This document shows positions 1-5,844 of a DNA stretch of 5,844 nt, piece after piece (positions within the stretch are counted from its first letter, which is position 1; every line of letters starts with the position of its first letter). The translations under genes were made by a program, and so were the position numbers. A model generated the notes under the pieces. That model made no database searches, was not told the origin of the DNA, and was given only the letters and a program-made list of their open reading frames with translations. Source of the stretch: Pseudomonadota bacterium (GTDB lineage: Bacteria > Desulfobacterota > Syntrophia > Syntrophales > JADFWA01); NCBI GenBank assembly GCA_030612385.1, contig JAUWNZ010000087.1, positions 1-5,844 on the forward strand. Direction: 5' to 3'.

Positions 1-249
1 GATAGAGCTGTGTCCCATCCCGAAAACAATATTTCGGTTTGACATCCTGGCCTTTTCAACTTCCTGCCTTGCCTTTTTCCTCAACTCATCTACAGGCATG
101 GGATCCCGACTGATACGGGCATAGGCAGCGGATATAGTCTCCGGAGTCAGGACTCTCGCGCCCTTCAGGGTATTTGAATCAGCGCTCGACGACATGCTCT
201 CTTTTATGATTTCATAATCTATATTGTATCCTGCAAGAATGATGTTCAA
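1..249 (-). CDS. thyX: ThyX-family flavin-dependent thymidylate synthase, N-terminal part (runs off left edge)
   Basis: The first 83 codons of a gene whose 3' part lies beyond position 1. Family members make dTMP from dUMP using FAD, NADPH and methylene-tetrahydrofolate. The translation starts MNIILAGYNIDYE, continues with LTPETISAAYARISRDP at about residues 34-50 and VDELRKKARQEVEKAR at 53-68, and ends in NIVFGMGHSSI at 73-83. This matches, from memory, the N-terminus of the ThyX form common in Desulfobacterota, in which the GHxS segment is followed by EH. The flavin- and dUMP-binding motif RHRxxSxNExSxRY would lie outside the window, so activity cannot be judged. The start is a TTG at 249 with GAGGAG (260-265, read on the minus strand) 10 nt upstream; no ATG precedes it in frame before a stop at 301-303. 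It is divergent from nadE. Family assignment is fairly sure; whether it is a catalytic ThyX or a related homologue is less so. Confidence 0.82.
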   Translation of the reverse strand, partial: MNIILAGYNIDYEIIKESMSSSADSNTLKGARVLTPETISAAYARISRDPMPVDELRKKARQEVEKARMSNRNIVFGMGHSSI

Positions 250-259
250 TGTGGAATAT

Positions 260-265
260 CTCCTC
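260..265 (-). promoter_or_regulatory. Ribosome binding site for the thyX-like gene, fixing a TTG start
   Basis: Read on the minus strand this is GAGGAG, inside AAAGAGGAGAT, 10 nt before the TTG at 249. It is a strong Shine-Dalgarno match and the main reason for accepting a non-ATG start, because no ATG lies nearby in frame. Confidence 0.7.
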
Positions 266-372
266 TTTATAGGTTGTTTAGGCTGAAGGCTATTAGTCCC
301 TTAGTTGTAAAATTCTTGCAAAAATGGCAAAAGAATTCAGTTGTAGGTTGAGTTGAGGTACGAAACCCAACA

Positions 373-389
373 AAAAGCTTTGAGCTTTT
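373..389. repeat. Small AT-rich hairpin in the thyX-nadE spacer
   Basis: AAAAGCT (373-379) and AGCTTTT (383-389) form a perfect 7-bp inverted repeat with a 3-nt loop. The right arm ends in four Ts, so it could be a weak terminator on either strand. However, both flanking genes point away from it, so nothing obvious needs terminating here. It is as likely to be a remnant of a spacer repeat. Confidence 0.4.
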
Positions 390-405
390 AGCCTGAGTAG
401 TTATA

Positions 406-428
406 CACGGACAAACGAGTTTGTCCAT
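406..428 (+). repeat. Short hairpin repeat, simple copy (GGACAAAC / GTTTGTCC)
   Basis: GGACAAAC (409-416) and GTTTGTCC (419-426) are perfect 8-nt arms around GA; sterically this is a 7-bp stem with a CGAG loop. The 23 nt at 406-428 recur without mismatch on the minus strand at 5285-5275 plus 5244-5233, where a 30-nt palindromic insert splits them. The octamer AGTAGTTA precedes it at 396-403 and recurs at 4881-4888 beside another repeat. I read it as one member of a dispersed hairpin-repeat family. No transposase is visible. Confidence 0.65.
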
Positions 429-465
429 GCCACCAGTCTGTTTATTGAGAAGCTGCCTTTTGACT

Positions 466-494
466 TTGACGACAACGCTTTTTTATTGTATTAT
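466..494 (+). promoter_or_regulatory. Predicted sigma-70-type promoter of nadE
   Basis: TTGACG (466-471) and TATTAT (489-494) each match the consensus boxes at five of six positions and are separated by the optimal 17 nt. Transcription would start near 501 and give a leader of about 40 nt before the nadE ATG at 542. The 7-nt repeat at 503-537 would make up almost all of that leader. A second TTGACT at 460-465 lies too far away (23 nt) to be the better -35 box. This is a prediction from the sequence only. Confidence 0.55.
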
Positions 495-502
495 CACATA
501 AC

Positions 503-537
503 ACTTGAAACTTGAAATTGGAAAGTAGAAATTTGGA
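503..537 (+). repeat. Degenerate 7-nt tandem repeat in the nadE leader
   Basis: Five consecutive heptads can be read: acttgaa, acttgaa, attggaa, agtagaa, atttgga. The first two are identical and the rest keep the leading A and purine-rich end. The array stops 4 nt before the nadE ATG and supplies the only purine-rich stretch near the start codon. Similar 7-nt periodicity occurs at 4831-4850, 4971-5000 and 5349-5390. Confidence 0.55.
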
Positions 538-541
538 AGAG

Positions 542-2596
542 ATGAAACAATTCTATAATCTTTACAATCATGGGTTCATAAAGGTCGCAGTCTGTATACC
601 GGAGGTAAAGGTTGCCGACACAAAATTTAATGCCGCAAGAACGGTTGAACTTGCGAAGAAAGCTGCTGAAAATAATGCCATTTTTGCCATCTTTCCTGAG
701 CTGGGGATTTCTGCCTATTCCAACGAAGATCTCTTTCACCAGGATGCTCTTTTGCGGAGCGTCTTGGACTCTCTGGAATATATTATCGATGCCACCAAAG
801 ATTTAAATCTGACTATGGTTATCGGAGCGCCCCTGCAGGTCGACTCTCTCCTGTTTAACTGCGGGCTTGTGCTTTACGGGGGAAAGATTTTAGGAATTGC
901 AGTCAAATCATATCTTCCAAACTACCGGGAATTTTACGAAGGCCGCCAGTTCAGCCCTGCCGAGGAAGCGCTTTCAGAGACGGTTGGTCTCTGCGGTCAG
1001 GAGGATATTCCCTTCGGAGCGAATATTATATTTGATGTAAAGAATATCAAACATCTTAAATTTTTTCTTGAAATATGTGAGGATGTATGGGTTCCCGTAC
1101 CGCCATCCAGCTTTGCGGCGATGGCAGGGGCTACTGTCACAGGAAATCTATCCGCATCGAACATAACCCTGACAAAATCTGAATACCGCCACAGTCTTGC
1201 TTCAAACCAGTCAGCGCGCTGCGTATCGGCATATCTATACGCGGCTGCAGGACCGGGTGAATCAACCACCGACCTTGCATGGGATGGACATGCCATGATC
1301 TATGAGAATGGCAACCTGCTGGCAGAGTCCATACGATTTTCACAGAAACCTCAGATTGTTTATGCGGATCTCGATATGGACCGTCTCGCTCAGGACAGGA
1401 TGCGGCTGACCAGTTTTGGCCAGAACGCCAGGACACACAGATCCAGACTTAAAAACTTTCGCAAGGTTTCCTTTTCTGTAAGTATCCCCTGTGATCGTAT
1501 ATTGCTGGCAAGAGAATATCCCAGGTTTCCGTATATTCCTGCGGATCCGGCCAAACGTGATGAGCGCTGTTACGAGGCATATAACATCCAGGTTCAGGGT
1601 CTGACAAAAAGGTTGAAGTCCTCCGGTATCCGAAATGTCGTGATCGGGATATCGGGAGGTCTTGATTCCACACATGCCCTGATCGTGGCGGCCGGATCCA
1701 TGGATATCTTAAATCTGCCGCGATCCAGCATCATGGCCTATACGATGCCGGGTTTTGCGACAACGAACAAGACTTATACCAGCGCGGTCAGGTTAATGAA
1801 GGCCCTAGGGGTGGAAGCCAATGAGATTGACATTAAAGATAGTTGTATGCAGATGTTCAGGGATATCGGTCATCCATTCGCGGAGGGGAAAGAACTTTAC
1901 GATATTACATTCGAGAATGTGCAGGCCGGAGAACGCACCTCCCATCTCTTTCGCATCGCCAATCTGAGAGAGGCGCTGGTGATCGGAACAGGAGACCTCA
2001 GTGAGCTGGCCCTTGGCTGGTGTACCTACGGCGTCGGCGACCACATGTCCCATTATAATGTTAATGTCAGCGTTCCGAAGACCCTGATCCAGTATCTGAT
2101 CCGCTGGGTAGCCCTGTCAGGCCGGTTTGATCGGGAGGCATCAAAGATACTTATTGATATACTCGAAACTGAAATCAGCCCGGAACTGATCCCCGGCAAA
2201 AATGGAGATCAGCCCACGCAGAAGACCGAATCGGTAATAGGCCCCTACGAACTCCAGGACTTTAATAATTTCTATATCACCCGGTTTGGCTACCTACCAA
2301 CCAAAATCGCATTTATGGAGTACTGCGCATGGAGAGATAAGAAAAGTGGACTCTGGCCGGACATGCCTGAATACAGAAAAAATGAGTACACGATCGGAGA
2401 GATTAAACACTGGCTTAAGGTTTATCTCTTCAGATTCTTTAAGATCAGCCAGTTTAAACGCTCCTGCATACCCAATGGACCTAAGGTAGGATCCGGCGGC
2501 TCTCTTTCTCCAAGGGGCGATTACAGGGCTCCAAGTGACAGCGAAGCCACGGTCTGGCTTGAAAATGCAGAAAAGATACCTGAAAGGGGAGATTGA
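542..2596 (+). CDS. nadE: Glutamine-dependent NAD+ synthetase (long, two-domain form)
   Basis: Encodes 684 residues, close to the roughly 680 of the Mycobacterium tuberculosis enzyme. It makes NAD+ from nicotinate adenine dinucleotide, ATP and glutamine in the cytoplasm, the last step of NAD+ synthesis. The N-terminal nitrilase-type glutaminase domain (about 1-300) carries a complete Glu-Lys-Cys triad: E53 in [11 protein letters not shown]122 in VKSYLP and C179 in LEICED. The C-terminal ATP-pyrophosphatase synthetase domain (about 340-684) has the P-loop SGGLDS at 371-376, then [19 protein letters not shown] (482-493), [10 protein letters not shown] (497-506) and the conserved end [11 protein letters not shown]. 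The ATG at 542 is chosen because homologues begin with the FYNLYNHGF segment seen at residues 4-12; in-frame TTG codons at 512, 518 and 533 would only add repeat-encoded residues. The Shine-Dalgarno is poor: GGAAGAG directly abuts the ATG. A zinc-ribbon gene follows after 4 nt. No frameshift or missing residue is seen. Confidence 0.97.
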   Translation: MKQFYNLYNHGFIKVAVCIPEVKVADTKFNAARTVELAKKAAENNAIFAIFPELGISAYSNEDLFHQDALLRSVLDSLEYIIDATKDLNLTMVIGAPLQVDSLLFNCGLVLYGGKILGIAVKSYLPNYREFYEGRQFSPAEEALSETVGLCGQEDIPFGANIIFDVKNIKHLKFFLEICEDVWVPVPPSSFAAMAGATVTGNLSASNITLTKSEYRHSLASNQSARCVSAYLYAAAGPGESTTDLAWDGHAMIYENGNLLAESIRFSQKPQIVYADLDMDRLAQDRMRLTSFGQNARTHRSRLKNFRKVSFSVSIPCDRILLAREYPRFPYIPADPAKRDERCYEAYNIQVQGLTKRLKSSGIRNVVIGISGGLDSTHALIVAAGSMDILNLPRSSIMAYTMPGFATTNKTYTSAVRLMKALGVEANEIDIKDSCMQMFRDIGHPFAEGKELYDITFENVQAGERTSHLFRIANLREALVIGTGDLSELALGWCTYGVGDHMSHYNVNVSVPKTLIQYLIRWVALSGRFDREASKILIDILETEISPELIPGKNGDQPTQKTESVIGPYELQDFNNFYITRFGYLPTKIAFMEYCAWRDKKSGLWPDMPEYRKNEYTIGEIKHWLKVYLFRFFKISQFKRSCIPNGPKVGSGGSLSPRGDYRAPSDSEATVWLENAEKIPERGD
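2585..2591 (+). promoter_or_regulatory. Ribosome binding site of the zinc-ribbon gene, within the end of nadE
   Basis: AGGGGAG lies inside the last codons of nadE and 9 nt before the ATG at 2601. It decides the start and suggests that ribosomes finishing nadE can reload on the small gene. Confidence 0.7.
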
Positions 2597-2600
2597 AGAG

Positions 2601-2798
2601 ATGCAAAGAGAATCTTACCGTGATTTTGATGCCACGGAACTCTACTGTCCTAAATGCAAGAGGTCGGTCCCCGTTAGAAAAAGACTCCTTCTAATTCTTC
2701 AAAATGGGGATAAATACGATTATACCTGTGCCTACTGCGGAACTTCGGTTGGCAATAAGGTGGTTATCGAGAAAGATAATACGAGGTTGTTCATCTGA
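2601..2798 (+). CDS. Small Cys4 zinc-ribbon protein of unknown function
   Basis: Encodes 65 residues. Two CxxC pairs, CPKC (C16, C19) and CAYC (C43, C46), lie 23 residues apart and flank a short stretch rich in Arg, Lys and hydrophobic residues (about 20-33). This is the layout of a rubredoxin-like or zinc-ribbon knuckle fold binding one metal ion. There is no signal peptide or membrane segment, so it should be cytoplasmic. The ATG at 2601 is preferred over an in-frame start further upstream inside nadE because AGGGGAG (2585-2591) sits 9 nt before it and the ATG falls just after the nadE stop. The 4-nt gap points to co-transcription and perhaps translational coupling with nadE. I recall similar small proteins in Desulfobacterota, but know no function. 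Protein binding or nucleic-acid binding are guesses from the fold. Confidence 0.85.
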   Translation: MQRESYRDFDATELYCPKCKRSVPVRKRLLLILQNGDKYDYTCAYCGTSVGNKVVIEKDNTRLFI

Positions 2799-2800
2799 CT

Positions 2801-2820
2801 GGTAGCCGTTCACGGCTACC
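2801..2820 (+). terminator. Compact GC-rich hairpin after the nadE-zinc ribbon pair (possible terminator)
   Basis: GGTAGCCG (2801-2808) and CGGCTACC (2813-2820) form a perfect 8-bp stem with a TTCA loop, starting 2 nt after the stop of the zinc-ribbon gene. The position fits a terminator or an mRNA 3'-end stabiliser. No T-tract follows (the next bases are atcggttat), so it is not a canonical intrinsic terminator, and read-through into the acetoacetyl-CoA synthetase gene 50 nt downstream is possible. Confidence 0.45.
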
Positions 2821-2870
2821 ATCGGTTATACCCATTGAGAAAGCCTTTCTGACATGAAAGAAGATTATTT

Positions 2871-4826
<1,956 letters not shown>

Positions 4827-4829
4827 AAA

Positions 4830-4879
4830 AGGTTCACGGTTCACGGTTGATCGTTTTTTAGCCACTGAACCGTGAACCT
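4830..4879. repeat. 14-bp inverted repeat made of 7-nt units, just after aacS
   Basis: GGTTCACGGTTCA (4831-4843) and TGAACCGTGAACC (4866-4878) are perfectly complementary, and A4830 with T4879 extends the stem to 14 bp. The loop is 22 nt. Both arms are built from heptads: ggttcac, ggttcac, ggttgat on the left; ctgaacc, gtgaacc on the right. It starts 3 nt after the aacS stop. A run of six Ts (4854-4859) lies inside the loop, not after the stem, so this is not a standard intrinsic terminator, though it may still fold in the aacS mRNA 3' end. Confidence 0.7.
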
Positions 4880-4887
4880 AAGTAGTT

Positions 4888-4900
4888 AGTGCCTGAATGA
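4888..4900 (+). repeat. Solitary half-copy of the 5002-5030 hairpin arm
   Basis: AGTGCCTGAATGA matches AGTGCCTGAACGA at 5001-5013 at 12 of 13 positions but has no partner arm nearby. The octamer AGTAGTTA (4881-4888) overlaps its first base and also precedes the 406-428 repeat. It looks like a decayed or partial copy of the same repeat class. Confidence 0.45.
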
Positions 4901-4940
4901 AAACCCTGAAATATGGTTTTTCGATTTTGTCTGGGAAATT

Positions 4941-4969
4941 CAAACTCGTTGAGATTGTTTTCTTTTTTT
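4941..4969 (+). terminator. Weak candidate intrinsic terminator downstream of aacS
   Basis: A short imperfect stem (CAA, A-A mismatch, CTC, loop GTT, GAG, TTG at 4941-4957) is followed after a few bases by seven Ts (4963-4969). The stem is short and AT-rich, so folding energy would be modest. It is the only stem plus T-run on the plus strand between aacS and the helicase gene. Confidence 0.25.
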
Positions 4970-4970
4970 A

Positions 4971-5000
4971 ACTCAAAACTCGAAACACAAGACTCTAAAC
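4971..5000. repeat. Degenerate 7-nt tandem repeat between aacS and the acyltransferase remnant
   Basis: Heptads actcaaa, actcgaa, acacaag, actctaa and a trailing ac can be read in register, with consensus near actcnaa. The array runs straight into the hairpin at 5002-5030. It shares the period, but not the exact unit, of the arrays at 503-537 and 4831-4850. Confidence 0.55.
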
Positions 5001-5001
5001 A

Positions 5002-5030
5002 GTGCCTGAACGAGATTTTCGTTCAGGCAC
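5002..5030. repeat. Perfect 12-bp hairpin between convergent genes
   Basis: GTGCCTGAACGA (5002-5013) and TCGTTCAGGCAC (5019-5030) are fully complementary around the loop GATTT. It lies 3 nt beyond the stop of the minus-strand acyltransferase remnant, so it could once have been that gene's terminator, but no clear T-run follows on either strand. The half-copy at 4888-4900 suggests a repeated element instead. Both roles could be true. Confidence 0.65.
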
Positions 5031-5033
5031 GAG

Positions 5034-5234
5034 TTACAGTTTTTCAATTATTCTCTTCAGTTCACCTGTAACCGTTTTTTGGTCGCCGCCTTTGACTAAA
5101 TATGGTTTACCGATATGCACGGATGCCGCTCCCCGCTTCGGAAATGACGCATCAGGCGGCAATATATCGAATATTCTCCTCAACCGAAGAGGAACAACCG
5201 GAACCCTGATGCCGAGGGCGAGATGAAGTGAAAT
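5034..5234 (-). pseudogene. 3' remnant of a PlsC-type (1-acylglycerol-3-phosphate) acyltransferase gene
   Basis: On the minus strand about 66 codons end in a TAA at 5036-5034 and read like the C-terminus of a PlsC or LPLAT acyltransferase: LHLALGIRVPVVPLRLRRIFDILPP, then FPKRG, a VHIGKPY strand and a helical ELKRIIEKL tail. Such enzymes acylate lysophosphatidate at the membrane. The pattern xxxALGxxVPVVPVxxxG...P..G.xxVxxGxP is the usual end of this family. The N-terminal two thirds or more, including the catalytic HxxxxD and the EGTRS block, are absent. The open frame continues upstream to 5318 (TTG), but residues from about 28 back are encoded by the hairpin element at 5233-5285 and then by sequence I do not recognise; an in-frame stop lies shortly before. 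I therefore call it a broken gene, not a short protein. The family call rests on remembered patterns. Confidence 0.6.
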
Positions 5235-5285
5235 GGACAAACTCGCCTGCCTGTGCGTGCCCGCACGCAGACAGGTTTGTCCGTG
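5233..5285 (-). repeat. Composite nested hairpin element (23-nt repeat split by a 30-nt palindromic insert)
   Basis: Outer arms GGACAAAC (5235-5242) and GTTTGTCC (5275-5282) match the simple repeat at 406-428. Read on the minus strand, 5285-5275 and 5244-5233 together equal all 23 nt of 406-428. Between them, 5245-5274 is a 30-nt insert with its own stem: TGCGTGC (5254-5260) pairs with GCACGCA (5263-5269) around CC, and CTG (5247-5249) pairs with CAG (5272-5274). The whole would fold as one long interrupted hairpin. It borders the acyltransferase homology at about 5234. Confidence 0.75.
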
Positions 5286-5348
5286 CGGAACCACCCAATA
5301 AATAGCACAGCCGGTCAAGTATACCGCCCTATGCTCAAAAACAGTTAT

Positions 5349-5390
5349 GAGTTAAACCCGAAACTAAAACGGTGGAATCTGAACCTGTGA
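5349..5390. repeat. Weak 7-nt-period stretch upstream of the helicase gene
   Basis: Heptads gagttaa, acccgaa, actaaaa, cggtgga, atctgaa, cctgtga can be read in register, each ending in GA or AA. It is more degenerate than the other three arrays and could be chance. Apart from this I see no convincing promoter or ribosome binding site in 5286-5403, and no gene. Confidence 0.35.
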
Positions 5391-5403
5391 GCGATTACTT
5401 AAA

Positions 5404-5844
5404 ATGCAACATTATCATCCAAAGAAAGTATTTCATAGAAGGCGCAAGAAAACAGAACACTTAGAAAAGATGAAGCCGGAAGCAGACTATGCGCTTCATA
5501 ACATCTTTTCAAGAATCGGAAAGCCTTCTCACTCTTCTTTCGTTCCGGATCCATTTCAATTAAATGCGCTGGAGGCTGTAAAGAGCGCCGACTGTCTCGT
5601 TATTGCGCCCACAGGATCGGGGAAGACCTGGATTGCGCAGGAGGCTATCTCTCATGTCTTTGAAAGAGGAGGCCGCTGCTGGTATGCGTCTCCTCTAAAG
5701 GCTCTGACCAATTCCAAGTGGGTGGAGTTTGGGCATCGTTTCCGGAGCGAGAATGTCGGTATTCTGACTGGTGATACGAAGGAGAACACAGATGCGCCGA
5801 TAGTGGTTGGAACAACGGAAATCCTGAGGAATCAATTATATGAC
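5404..5844 (+). CDS. Ski2-like DEAD/DEAH-box helicase, N-terminal part (runs off right edge)
   Basis: The first 147 residues of a superfamily 2 helicase, open to the window end. A basic, possibly disordered leader (KKVFHRRRKK at 7-16) precedes the RecA1 domain. PDPFQLNALEAV (48-59) is a Q-motif-like segment, APTGSGKT (68-75, with K74) is motif I, SPLKALTNSKW (96-106) is motif Ia, and GILTGDTKENTDAPIVVGTTEILRNQL in the 119-145 region contains motif Ib (TTEILR, 137-142). The pairing of SPLKALTNSK with TGD...TTEILRNQLY is characteristic of Ski2, Mtr4 and HelY-type RNA helicases, not of RecQ or UvrB-type enzymes. Motif II (DExH) and the C-terminal domains lie outside. The ATG at 5404 is the first in frame after a stop at 5380-5382, but its Shine-Dalgarno is weak; the ATG at 5470 (residue 23) is an alternative. 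RNA unwinding is inferred from the family; the bacterial substrate is unknown. Confidence 0.92.
   Translation, partial: MQHYHPKKVFHRRRKKTEHLEKMKPEADYALHNIFSRIGKPSHSSFVPDPFQLNALEAVKSADCLVIAPTGSGKTWIAQEAISHVFERGGRCWYASPLKALTNSKWVEFGHRFRSENVGILTGDTKENTDAPIVVGTTEILRNQLYD

Noticed and set aside
311..337. AATTCTT / AAGAATT inverted repeat and two AGTTGTA copies (303-309, 339-345) in the thyX-nadE spacer
   Set aside because: The arms are only 7 nt, AT-rich and separated by 13 nt, so chance is a sufficient explanation; no regulator site is recognised.
997..1436. Long minus-strand open frames inside nadE (and similar ones inside aacS, for example 4284-4739)
   Set aside because: They lie wholly opposite clearly conserved coding sequence, show no family pattern, and are expected antisense shadows of a long gene.
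2535..2600. Longer start for the zinc-ribbon protein, adding 22 residues within nadE
   Set aside because: The extension lies inside conserved nadE codons, and a good ribosome binding site precedes the ATG at 2601.
5002..5226. Plus-strand open frame of 74 codons starting in the 5002-5030 hairpin
   Set aside because: It is antisense to the acyltransferase remnant, begins inside a hairpin repeat and has no recognisable pattern.

Overview
The window looks like ordinary chromosome of an anaerobic bacterium, most likely a Desulfobacterota (deltaproteobacterial) lineage. That placement is an inference from remembered protein similarity (the ThyX-like N-terminus, the long-form NAD synthetase followed by a tiny zinc-ribbon gene, the acetoacetyl-CoA synthetase) and from the repeat-rich spacers. 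No search was run.

Layout. Positions 1-249 (minus) hold the first 83 codons of a ThyX-family flavin-dependent thymidylate synthase that runs off the left edge. Positions 250-541 are a divergent spacer with two small hairpins, a good sigma-70-type promoter and a 7-nt-period repeat leading into nadE. Positions 542-2596 (+) encode glutamine-dependent NAD+ synthetase. A 65-residue Cys4 zinc-ribbon protein follows 4 nt later (2601-2798), so the two are probably co-transcribed. A compact hairpin (2801-2820) separates this pair from an acetoacetyl-CoA synthetase gene (2871-4826, +). Positions 4827-5403 contain no intact gene: they hold several inverted repeats, 7-nt-period arrays and the 3' remnant of a PlsC-type acyltransferase gene on the minus strand. 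From 5404 to the right edge is the start of a Ski2-like DEAD/DEAH-box helicase (+).

The intact genes do not form one pathway. They cover dTMP synthesis, the last step of NAD+ synthesis, activation of acetoacetate to acetoacetyl-CoA, and probably RNA remodelling. I see no defence system, CRISPR array, tRNA, rRNA, transposase or other clear new system.

The most interesting content is in the spacers. A 23-nt hairpin sequence at 406-428 recurs in reverse orientation at 5233-5285, split by a 30-nt palindromic insert. That second copy ends exactly where recognisable acyltransferase homology begins. Four spacer stretches also share a degenerate 7-nt periodicity. Together these suggest an active or recently active family of small hairpin repeats that shapes the spacers and may have helped break a gene.
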